From Rhizobiaceae bacterium (GTDB lineage: Bacteria > Pseudomonadota > Alphaproteobacteria > Rhizobiales > Rhizobiaceae): 6,048 nucleotides of DNA. The position numbers and the translations under genes are program-made. The notes beneath the pieces were generated by a model. That model was given only the letters and a program-made list of their open reading frames with translations, was not told where the DNA came from and ran no database searches. Position 1 is the stretch's first letter. Every line of letters starts with the position of its first letter. Positions 1 through 5,320 of this stretch are shown one piece after another. Location: assembly GCA_913776675.1 (NCBI GenBank), contig CAJYRE010000398.1, positions 1-6,048 on the forward strand. Reading direction: 5' to 3'.

Positions 1-1051
1 TGTCATTGCCCTTCAGGCTGACGCGGGCCATGGCCTGCTCCAGCTTGCTCAGCGCATCGTTGAAATTATGGCGCAGGTCTTCGTATTTGCGGCCCAGATC
101 CGCGCAACGCACAGTCAGATCACCTTCAGCCAGACGCTCCAGTGAAACGCCAATGGTGGAGACAGCATGCGCCTGCTCACGTGCTTCAGCAGCCTGCCGC
201 TCCAGATTGGTCTGTCGCTCGCCATCCAGCTCACGCTGCTGTTGCTGCTGGCGCTCCACCATGGCATGGCGCTCGCGCACCTTTTCCTGAAGCGACTGCG
301 TGGCTTTTGCCATCATGCCCACTTCGTTGCGCATGTCCGTGTAGGGAATCTGAACTGAAATATTTTCATCAGCAACAGCTTTCAACGCATCATGAACCGC
401 ATTTAGAGGTGCGGAAATGCTTCGAATGACGGCATAGGCTGCAATGACAGCCAACAACAGCAATGAAAGCGACAAGACAATGGCATTGGTGATTTTTTCA
501 CGGATCTCAGCCTTGAGATCGTCGATATAAAGGCCGGTGCCAACCACCACTTGCCACGGTTCGAATGCTTTGGCGTAGGCAAGTTTAGGATAACTAAAAT
601 CGTCTGGGCTGCCTGCTTTGGGACCAACGAATTGGACATAGCCGCCACCAGCACGACCAACTTTTACCACTTCATCACGATAGGCAAAGCCGTTTTTATC
701 TGTTTTACCTTTGCTTTTTTGACCAATCAGGTTGGGATTGGGAAACAGAGTGACCACAACATCATAATCATAGCCAAAAAAGTAGCCGTCCGGCTCATAC
801 CTCATTTTATTGACAACAGCATAGGCTTGCTTGACGGCTTCTTCATGGGAAAACTCGCCCGCCTTCTCGCGTTCATTGAAGGTTTTCAGCACGGAAATCG
901 CTGTCTCAACCTGCATTCGCAGCATTTCATAGCGCTCATGGTAGATCGAGTTGATAGACGAACGCAGTTGCAAAAACGTCATTGCGGAAAAAATAACCAG
1001 CAGCACACCAATCAATGAAAATAATTTAACGGAAATGCTGAGATTTTTCAT
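1..1051 (-). CDS. Methyl-accepting chemotaxis protein, sCache_2 sensor type (N-terminal part, cut by window edge)
   Basis: Inner-membrane chemoreceptor that would sense a small ligand in the periplasm and signal to CheA/CheW. The frame is open from the ATG at 1051 to the left edge (350 residues), so the cytoplasmic signalling domain lies outside. Visible order: short cytoplasmic N-terminus, transmembrane helix about 8-28, periplasmic single Cache domain about 35-185 (DGYFFGYDYD at 88-97, NPNLIGQ at 105-111, PKLAYAKAFEPW at 155-166, VVGTGLYIDD at 169-178, all typical of sCache_2), second transmembrane helix about 188-209, HAMP about 208-262, a Gln/Glu/Arg-rich helical linker about 255-298 including five consecutive Gln, then a second HAMP-like segment (LERLAEGDLTVR, 304-315). 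The start is supported by GGGGGA three bases upstream and by the immediate membrane helix. The ligand cannot be predicted. About 61% GC in 1-300 but 47% in 301-1020. Very confident of the family. Confidence 0.95.
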   Translation of the reverse strand, partial: MKNLSISVKLFSLIGVLLVIFSAMTFLQLRSSINSIYHERYEMLRMQVETAISVLKTFNEREKAGEFSHEEAVKQAYAVVNKMRYEPDGYFFGYDYDVVVTLFPNPNLIGQKSKGKTDKNGFAYRDEVVKVGRAGGGYVQFVGPKAGSPDDFSYPKLAYAKAFEPWQVVVGTGLYIDDLKAEIREKITNAIVLSLSLLLLAVIAAYAVIRSISAPLNAVHDALKAVADENISVQIPYTDMRNEVGMMAKATQSLQEKVRERHAMVERQQQQQRELDGERQTNLERQAAEAREQAHAVSTIGVSLERLAEGDLTVRCADLGRKYEDLRHNFNDALSKLEQAMARVSLKGND

Positions 1052-1054
1052 GCG

Positions 1055-1060
1055 TCCCCC
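1055..1060 (-). promoter_or_regulatory. Ribosome binding site of the chemoreceptor gene
   Basis: On the minus strand GGGGGA lies three to four bases before the ATG at 1051. It is G-rich rather than a textbook AGGAGG and rather close, but it is the only purine run upstream and no other start lies nearby in frame. Confidence 0.5.
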
Positions 1061-1102
1061 GACTCTAAATTGTAAATTTAAAATAGCAGCAGAGGTCGGA
1101 GT

Positions 1103-1126
1103 ATCGATTTTTTCTAAAAAAACGAT
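1103..1126. repeat. AT-rich imperfect palindrome in the chemoreceptor upstream region
   Basis: Arms 1103-1113 (ATCGATTTTTT) and 1116-1126 (AAAAAAACGAT) pair at 10 of 11 positions around a two-base centre. The element lies 52-75 bases upstream of the chemoreceptor ATG, within the 167-base gap between that gene and the YitT gene. It has no GC-rich stem, so it is a poor terminator; an operator or bent-DNA element is possible. The rest of the gap (1052-1218) holds no ORF or RNA gene that I can support, and no clear sigma-70 promoter. Confidence 0.35.
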
Positions 1127-1218
1127 GAAGATTAGGTTGCAAACTAAAAATACATATATCGAAAGCTGACAGCCCGCAGCGATGACTTCAATGCATCAGG
1201 ATCGATTAAAAGAACTTC

Positions 1219-1857
1219 TTACCGAAGCGCGATATATCGATCCGAGCGGTGGTTGATCAGCACAAACAGGTTGAGCACCACGGCACCAATGATCGAGCAG
1301 CCAACTACCCAGGGGCTAACAACGGTAAAGGCCAGCGCCATGACAATCACGTCAAAGGCAAGCTGCACCAGACCCGCCTGAATGCCGAAACGGTCCTGAA
1401 TGAACACAGCCAGAATACCGATGCCGCCGAGGCTGGCGCGGTGACGATAAAGCGCCAGAAGACCAAAGCCCAACAACACGCCACCGAGAATGGCACCCCA
1501 TATGGGGTTGATGGAGGAAATGGTGAGAAAGCGGCTCTGAACATCAACCAGAACGGAGGTCAGGGCAACAGAGAGAAAGGTTTTGAGAGTGAAATCCCAA
1601 CCCACCCGCTTCATCGACAGAATGTAAAACGGCATGTTGAACAGGAAAAACAACAGGCCGAAATTCCAGCCGGTCCAGTAATGCACCACGAAGGCAAGGC
1701 CTGCGATGCCGCTGGTGACCAGACCGATGGTGGAGATGAAATAAAGGCCAAGGGCGGCAATAATCGTGCCGCAGAGAATGCCCTGCACATCCTCGGCCCG
1801 GCTATGGCGGGCAGGATTGTTGTTCCAGATGCCCAAAACGTTGTTCATCAATGCCAT
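1219..1857 (-). CDS. YitT family integral membrane protein
   Basis: A 212-residue polytopic inner-membrane protein of the YitT (DUF161) family, whose biochemical role is not established. Hydrophobic segments lie at about 27-47, 49-62, 66-82, 92-108, 119-137, 163-181 and 185-202. Family signatures are TSGIAGLAF (48-56), FNMPFY (73-78), and the glycine-rich GGVLLGFGLLALYR followed by ASLGGIGILA (125-150). It lacks the C-terminal soluble DUF2179 domain found in many Bacillus YitT proteins, so it is the short form common in proteobacteria. The start is set at ATG 1857 because GAGG at 1865-1868 sits seven bases upstream; a GTG at 1863, six bases earlier, would be only one base from that site. The gene follows the methyltransferase gene on the same strand after 112 bases but appears to have its own promoter at 1919-1947. 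Family assignment is firm, function unknown. Confidence 0.9.
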   Translation of the reverse strand: MALMNNVLGIWNNNPARHSRAEDVQGILCGTIIAALGLYFISTIGLVTSGIAGLAFVVHYWTGWNFGLLFFLFNMPFYILSMKRVGWDFTLKTFLSVALTSVLVDVQSRFLTISSINPIWGAILGGVLLGFGLLALYRHRASLGGIGILAVFIQDRFGIQAGLVQLAFDVIVMALAFTVVSPWVVGCSIIGAVVLNLFVLINHRSDRYIALR

Positions 1858-1864
1858 AGCCACA

Positions 1865-1868
1865 CCTC
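1865..1868 (-). promoter_or_regulatory. Ribosome binding site deciding the YitT start
   Basis: GAGG on the minus strand, seven bases before ATG 1857. The upstream in-frame GTG at 1863 almost abuts it, which favours the ATG. Confidence 0.6.
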
Positions 1869-1918
1869 ACAGGTCCGAATTTTCTGTAAGGATGCCTGAA
1901 ATTCCAGGGCGTTCAAGG

Positions 1919-1947
1919 GGTATAGGTCAGCAAAACTGACCTATCAA
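1919..1947 (-). promoter_or_regulatory. Predicted promoter of the YitT gene
   Basis: Reading the minus strand, TTGATA (1947-1942) is a good -35 element, followed by exactly 17 bases and TATACC (1924-1919) as a -10 element. Transcription would begin near 1912, giving a 5' leader of about 55 bases before ATG 1857. The spacer and both inner edges of the hexamers are occupied by a perfect inverted repeat (next entry), which is the usual geometry of a repressor-controlled promoter. Predicted by eye only. Confidence 0.5.
1922..1944. promoter_or_regulatory. Palindromic operator overlapping the YitT promoter
   Basis: Perfect 9-base inverted repeat: ATAGGTCAG at 1922-1930 and CTGACCTAT at 1936-1944, separated by five bases (CAAAA). 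It is not an intrinsic terminator for the methyltransferase transcript, because on the minus strand the run of seven T (1952-1946) comes before the stem and ACCCC follows it. Its overlap with the -35 and -10 boxes makes a dimeric repressor site (TetR-, MarR- or GntR-like in form) the best reading. No regulator gene for it is in the window. Confidence 0.6.
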
Positions 1948-1969
1948 AAAAATCGCAAGAATCCATCGT

Positions 1970-2914
1970 TCACGACCGTTTTTGGGTAACAAACAACAAG
2001 CCGGGAACCGGTTTTCCGCCATCCATGCGAATGGTGGTGGGCTGGCTGGTCAACACAACAAACCCGGCCCGGTTTATTTCTTCCAGCACATAAGCCTCGC
2101 CATGCTGATAGCGCAGCGATTCAGCAAGCGAAAACCCCTCTTGTCCGACATGGGTTTCTATCGAAAACAGAAAACAGGCATTGTCTGTGGCCAGAGTGGC
2201 CACCAATGAAAACACACCCGATAATGCGCCGAGATAAATCAGAACATCCGCTGCCACAACCAGATCCGCCCTGCCCTTACCTGCCCCACCCTCAAACAAG
2301 CCGCAGTCTTCCGCAGACAAGGAGAGATCGGCTTGCGCCAGATGGTCGTAAAGGCGCTTCTCAGTGGCCTTCAGCAGCATACCACGGGAAAGATCATACC
2401 CTTCAAGGTAATCGACAAAGGGCTTCAGCTCCACCCCCATCAAACCCGTTCCGCATCCCAGATCAACAGCATGGCGAAAATGCATGTTGGGACCCAGCAG
2501 AGCCGTGAGCATCAACCGCAGTTTTTGTGGCACGCGATAGTCCAGCTTTTGCACCAGCGATGTTTCAAAGCGAGGAGCGTAATCATCAAACAGGGCCGCC
2601 ACATAGCGGCTTGGCGGCTGTTGCGGCATGGCATCCGCGCCCAACACCGCCAGCTTGAGGCTGGCTGCAAACATATCGTCGGGGTCCAGCGCCTGCACCT
2701 GACGATAGGCCGTGATTGCCTGGGCGCAATGGCCCGCCTTCACACAATAATCCCCCAGCAGAAGCCAGCCTGCCACCCATTTCGGGGCCAGTTCCAGCGC
2801 CTGCTCCATCAATTCGGCGGCAGCGAGATGATCGCCGCCCTCGGACAACATACGGGCATAATCAGCGCGGCGGTCTGCAACGGCATGGCCAGAGGAAATT
2901 TGAAGAGGATGCAT
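1970..2914 (-). CDS. TPR-containing SAM-dependent methyltransferase (COG4976 type)
   Basis: A 314-residue cytoplasmic protein predicted to transfer a methyl group from S-adenosylmethionine to an unknown substrate. The N-terminal half (about 15-90) is helical with two TPR-like units: DYARMLSEGGDHLAAAELMEQ and WLLLGDYCVKAGHCAQAITAYR, each followed by an ALxLxP/ALDP turn. A linker with RYVAALFDDYAPRFE (103-117), characteristic of this family, precedes the Rossmann methyltransferase fold: motif I AVDLGCGTGLMG (149-160), GYDLS (172-176) at the acidic ribose-binding position, and ADLVVAADVLIYLG (216-229) at motif IV. The C-terminus PVPGLLFVTQKR (302-313) is also typical. The frame is open upstream to 3031, but I choose ATG 2914 because family members begin about ten residues before the ADRRADYA segment; no good Shine-Dalgarno precedes any candidate start. 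Transcribed divergently from the DUF6460 gene. Fold assignment strong, substrate unknown. Confidence 0.9.
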   Translation of the reverse strand: MHPLQISSGHAVADRRADYARMLSEGGDHLAAAELMEQALELAPKWVAGWLLLGDYCVKAGHCAQAITAYRQVQALDPDDMFAASLKLAVLGADAMPQQPPSRYVAALFDDYAPRFETSLVQKLDYRVPQKLRLMLTALLGPNMHFRHAVDLGCGTGLMGVELKPFVDYLEGYDLSRGMLLKATEKRLYDHLAQADLSLSAEDCGLFEGGAGKGRADLVVAADVLIYLGALSGVFSLVATLATDNACFLFSIETHVGQEGFSLAESLRYQHGEAYVLEEINRAGFVVLTSQPTTIRMDGGKPVPGLLFVTQKRS

Positions 2915-2971
2915 GGGCTTCGAACTGAAAAGAGGAGGAATTGCGTGAGCAATGGCGCAATGGTGCGAAAA

Positions 2972-3022
2972 CGCAAGCGCTATTTTCATCCGATCGTCTT
3001 TACCCGCCAACGCGCGCTTGCG
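2972..3022. repeat. Spaced inverted repeat in the divergent intergenic region
   Basis: CGCAAGCGC (2972-2980) and its exact reverse complement GCGCTTGCG (3014-3022) are separated by 33 bases, with centres 42 bases apart. The right arm overlaps the predicted -35 of the plus-strand gene. A paired protein-binding site is conceivable, but short GC-rich repeats like this also occur by chance. Confidence 0.25.
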
Positions 3023-3046
3023 CCGCCACAATCCTGTGCTTATGTG
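3018..3046 (+). promoter_or_regulatory. Predicted promoter of the DUF6460-CAP-MATE group
   Basis: TTGCGC (3018-3023), a 17-base spacer and TATGTG (3041-3046) form a plausible sigma-70-type promoter, preceded by C to give the CTTG start usual in alphaproteobacterial -35 boxes. The start site would fall near 3053, about 24 bases before the ATG at 3077. Moderate match only. Confidence 0.4.
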
Positions 3047-3066
3047 AAGCTATATCCCGCCCGAAC

Positions 3067-3072
3067 AGGAGG
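3067..3072 (+). promoter_or_regulatory. Ribosome binding site of the DUF6460 gene
   Basis: A perfect AGGAGG, four bases before ATG 3077. It is the strongest ribosome binding site in the window and fixes this start against the long upstream open frame. Confidence 0.85.
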
Positions 3073-3076
3073 TTCC

Positions 3077-3343
3077 ATGTCAGACGGCGTCAACAGATTT
3101 CTGGGCGATTCCCTTGGCCGCACCATTGTCAAACTCATCGTGGTGTCGGTGATTGTTGGCTTTGTCATGCATATGTTTGATATTTACCCCACGGATATTC
3201 TTGAGAGCATCCGTCGGTTTTTCTTTGACATCTGGCACAAAGGCTTCTCTGCTCTGGGACGTGTGGGTGATTATCTGCTGCTGGGGGCCAGTATTGTCAT
3301 TCCTGTGTTCATTATCCTGCGCCTGATCGATCTTCGGAAATAA
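3077..3343 (+). CDS. Small two-helix membrane protein, DUF6460 type
   Basis: An 88-residue inner-membrane protein of unknown function. It opens with SDGVNRFLGDSLGRTIVKL, then has a first transmembrane helix at about 16-34, an amphipathic aromatic-rich middle (IRRFFFDIWHKGFSALGR, about 45-62) and a second transmembrane helix at about 66-84 (YLLLGASIVIPVFIILRL). This pattern matches the DUF6460 family of Hyphomicrobiales as I recall it. The start at 3077 is fixed by AGGAGG four bases upstream; the frame stays open further upstream but that stretch overlaps the methyltransferase gene and is not coding. First gene of the apparent operon: its TAA is followed after one base by the ATG of the CAP gene, so translation is probably coupled. 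No catalytic residues are recognisable; a structural or partner role in the membrane is an inference. Confidence 0.85.
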   Translation: MSDGVNRFLGDSLGRTIVKLIVVSVIVGFVMHMFDIYPTDILESIRRFFFDIWHKGFSALGRVGDYLLLGASIVIPVFIILRLIDLRK

Positions 3344-3344
3344 C

Positions 3345-3929
3345 ATGTCTTTTGAAAATAGTCTCTCCCCTCTTGCCAATCGCCGTCACTTTCTGGCTCT
3401 GACCGGCCTTGGCCTGACGGCCACACTGGCTGGCTGCGCAACGGCCCCGTCATCCAAGCCCACGGCCCCCTCCAATGTGACCAACGAAACGGCAGCCTTT
3501 CTGCCGATGATCAATGCGCTGCGGGCCAAAAATGGCAAATCCGCGCTGGTTGCGGATGCGGCCGCAACAAAGGCGGCAATGTATCAGGCCAACCGCATGG
3601 CGCAGGCCGAAAAAATGGCCCATCTCATGGGCTTTGGCGACAGTTTTGGTGCCCGTATGCGCGAGAGCAACGTGCAACTTCCGGCTGCCGAAAACATTGC
3701 CATGTTACAGCAGACAGATGAAGCCGCCATGCAGGCATGGATCAATTCCAAACACCATCTGGAAAATATGCTCGGGCCTTACCATGGTCTTGGCGTTGCC
3801 GTGGCCCGTATTCCATCCCGTGGCAACAAGCCGTTCTGGGCCATGGTGCTGTCTGGCACGCCCCGGCCCGATCTTGGGCCATCGTCCGGCATTCCAATCC
3901 GCAATGGTATTCAGCTCAGAATCGGATAA
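3345..3929 (+). CDS. CAP-domain (SCP/PR1-like) exported protein, Tat-type lipoprotein signal
   Basis: A 194-residue exported protein. The N-terminus has a twin-arginine motif, NRRHFLAL (12-19), a hydrophobic stretch (about 15-29) and a lipobox LAGC with Cys31, so it is probably exported folded by Tat and lipidated. A low-complexity Ala/Pro/Ser/Thr stretch (about 32-50) leads to the CAP domain (about 51-172): FLPMINALRAKNG (52-64), the His in MAHLMGFG (His93), AENIAM with Glu116, WINSKHHLENML (132-143) with the second His, and FWAMVLSG (164-171). The His/Glu/His arrangement of the CAP cleft therefore appears kept. CAP proteins of bacteria have no settled activity; roles in cell-wall or lipid interactions are proposed for relatives. 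Only a weak GGAA (3336-3339) precedes the ATG, which lies one base after the previous stop, so translational coupling is likely. Confidence 0.9.
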   Translation: MSFENSLSPLANRRHFLALTGLGLTATLAGCATAPSSKPTAPSNVTNETAAFLPMINALRAKNGKSALVADAAATKAAMYQANRMAQAEKMAHLMGFGDSFGARMRESNVQLPAAENIAMLQQTDEAAMQAWINSKHHLENMLGPYHGLGVAVARIPSRGNKPFWAMVLSGTPRPDLGPSSGIPIRNGIQLRIG

Positions 3930-3939
3930 AAAGCTTTCA

Positions 3940-3958
3940 GGGTGAGACAGACTCACCC
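3940..3958 (+). promoter_or_regulatory. Hairpin between the CAP and MATE genes
   Basis: Perfect 7-base stem GGGTGAG (3940-3946) and CTCACCC (3952-3958) with loop ACAGA. No T-run follows, so it is not a normal intrinsic terminator. It ends two bases before the GGAG (3961-3964) that serves the MATE start at 3971, so it could shield the mRNA, or affect transporter translation. Confidence 0.45.
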
Positions 3959-3960
3959 GT

Positions 3961-3964
3961 GGAG
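3961..3964 (+). promoter_or_regulatory. Ribosome binding site of the MATE gene
   Basis: GGAG six bases before ATG 3971. It overlaps the in-frame GTG at 3959, which makes the ATG the better start. Confidence 0.65.
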
Positions 3965-3970
3965 CTTGGC

Positions 3971-5320
3971 ATGACCGGAATATCGCAGCACAGCAAAGCC
4001 TTTCAGGTGACCCACCGCAGCGTGTTGGCCATCGCCTTGCCGATGACGCTGGCGTACATCACCACGCCACTGCTGGGCATTACCGACACCGCCGTCATCG
4101 GCCGCACCGGCGAGGCGGCGGCACTGGCGGGGCTGGCCATTGGCGCGGTGCTGTTTGATCTGCTGTTTTCCAGCCTCAATTTTCTGCGCTCCGCCACAAC
4201 CGCGCTGGTGGCGCAAGCGTTTGGCCGTGAGGATATGCGCGAACAGGTGGCGGTTTTCTGTCGCTCAATGATCCTCTCCGTCAGCATGGGTCTGATTCTT
4301 GTGCTGTTATCGCCCTTGGTCCTGAAGGGTGGCCTGTTGATGATGGGGGCCGAAGGGCGGGTGGCCGAGGTTACCGCCACCTATTTTTCCATTCGCATTC
4401 TGGCAGGCCCGCTGACATTGGCCAATTTCACCATCATGGGGTTTGTGCTGGGGCAAGGCAAAGGCTCACTTGGGCTATCGCTGCAAATTCTGCTGAATGG
4501 TGTCAACATCTGTCTGTCCATTGTGCTGGGCCTGTCTTTAGGCTGGGGTGTTGCGGGCGTGGCCTATGGTGCTGTGGCGGGTGAAGCCTGTGCCGCGCTG
4601 GCAGGCCTGCTGATCATTGTTGCGCGGATGCAGAAAGCACATAGACCAACATGGGCTGAATTGCTGGACCGGACACGGCTGTCTGAATTGTTCTCTCTCA
4701 ACCGGGATATTCTGATTCGCAGTTTTGTGCTGCTGGCCGCCTTTACATTGCTGACCCGTATTGGCAGCAGCTTTGGTGCCACCACGCTGGCGGCCAATGC
4801 CGTGCTGATGAATTTCTTCATGGTCGCCAGTTTTTATCTGGATGGCATTGCCAATGCCGCCGAGCAAATCACTGGACGGGCGGTGGGTGCGCGCTACAGG
4901 CCGGGGTTTGAACAGGCTGTCAAACTGACTGGCATCTGGTCCTGTGGTTTGGCTGTTTCCACCACCCTGTTGTTTCTGATGCTGGGCGGCCATTTGATTG
5001 ATGCCATGACCACTGCTGAGGATGTGCGGCAAATGGCCCGCCATTTTCTGCCTTGGGCCGCTATCACGGCCATAACAGGGGCCATGGCTTTTCAGATGGA
5101 CGGGATCTTTATCGGCGCGGCATGGTCCAGCGATATGCGCAATATGATGCTGGCTGCTTTTGCGGGCTATCTGCTGTCGCTGGCGCTGTTGGTGCCAGCC
5201 TTCGGCAATCACGGCCTTTGGCTGTCTCTCAACCTGTTTCTGCTGCTGCGCGGGACATTGCTGCTGACCCGCCTGCGCTTGCGCATCCGCCAGACATTTG
5301 AGATCAGCCGTGGTTTATAA
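3971..5320 (+). CDS. MATE family efflux transporter, DinF-like
   Basis: A 449-residue inner-membrane antiporter, expected to export organic cations or other toxic compounds in exchange for H+ or Na+. About twelve hydrophobic helices are visible as two six-helix lobes, separated by a cytoplasmic loop near 220-245. N-lobe signatures: ALPMTLAYITTPLLGITDTAV (22-42, with Asp39) and FLRSATTALVAQAFGRED (71-88). C-lobe signatures: DGIANAAEQITGRAVGAR (291-308) and FQMDGIFIGAAWSSDMRNMM (374-393); the DGI...G...MR pattern fits the DinF subgroup rather than NorM. Length is normal for the family. ATG 3971 is chosen for its GGAG six bases upstream; the frame is open back to 3737 but that part overlaps the CAP gene in another frame. 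Third gene of the plus-strand group, 41 bases after the CAP stop with a hairpin between. Ends overlapping the convergent pyrD stop. Substrate unknown. Confidence 0.93.
   Translation: MTGISQHSKAFQVTHRSVLAIALPMTLAYITTPLLGITDTAVIGRTGEAAALAGLAIGAVLFDLLFSSLNFLRSATTALVAQAFGREDMREQVAVFCRSMILSVSMGLILVLLSPLVLKGGLLMMGAEGRVAEVTATYFSIRILAGPLTLANFTIMGFVLGQGKGSLGLSLQILLNGVNICLSIVLGLSLGWGVAGVAYGAVAGEACAALAGLLIIVARMQKAHRPTWAELLDRTRLSELFSLNRDILIRSFVLLAAFTLLTRIGSSFGATTLAANAVLMNFFMVASFYLDGIANAAEQITGRAVGARYRPGFEQAVKLTGIWSCGLAVSTTLLFLMLGGHLIDAMTTAEDVRQMARHFLPWAAITAITGAMAFQMDGIFIGAAWSSDMRNMMLAAFAGYLLSLALLVPAFGNHGLWLSLNLFLLLRGTLLLTRLRLRIRQTFEISRGL

Noticed and set aside
235..250. GCT/CTG-type short repeat as a phase-variable microsatellite
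   Set aside because: It is an imperfect triplet run encoding five Gln in the chemoreceptor linker; triplet changes would stay in frame and the run is too short and interrupted to suggest phase variation.
551..1018. 155-codon plus-strand open frame across the chemoreceptor sensor domain
   Set aside because: The minus frame gives an uninterrupted sCache_2 chemoreceptor; the plus frame shows no recognisable domain or ribosome site.
1249..1899. 216-codon plus-strand open frame opposite the YitT gene
   Set aside because: The product is a hydrophilic Asn/His/Gln/Gly-rich shadow of a membrane protein gene, with no motif, while the minus strand encodes a clear YitT protein.
1922..1952. Palindrome with a nearby T-run as an intrinsic terminator of the methyltransferase gene
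   Set aside because: On the minus strand the T-run precedes the stem, and the stem is followed by ACCCC, which is the wrong order for an intrinsic terminator.
2333..3076. Long plus-strand open frame leading into the DUF6460 gene
   Set aside because: It is antisense to the methyltransferase gene, has low-quality composition (His/Gln-rich shadow) and the perfect AGGAGG at 3067 fixes the real start at 3077.
4538..5212. 224-codon minus-strand open frame opposite the MATE gene
   Set aside because: His/Gln/Arg-rich antisense shadow of hydrophobic codons; the plus strand has full MATE signatures throughout.
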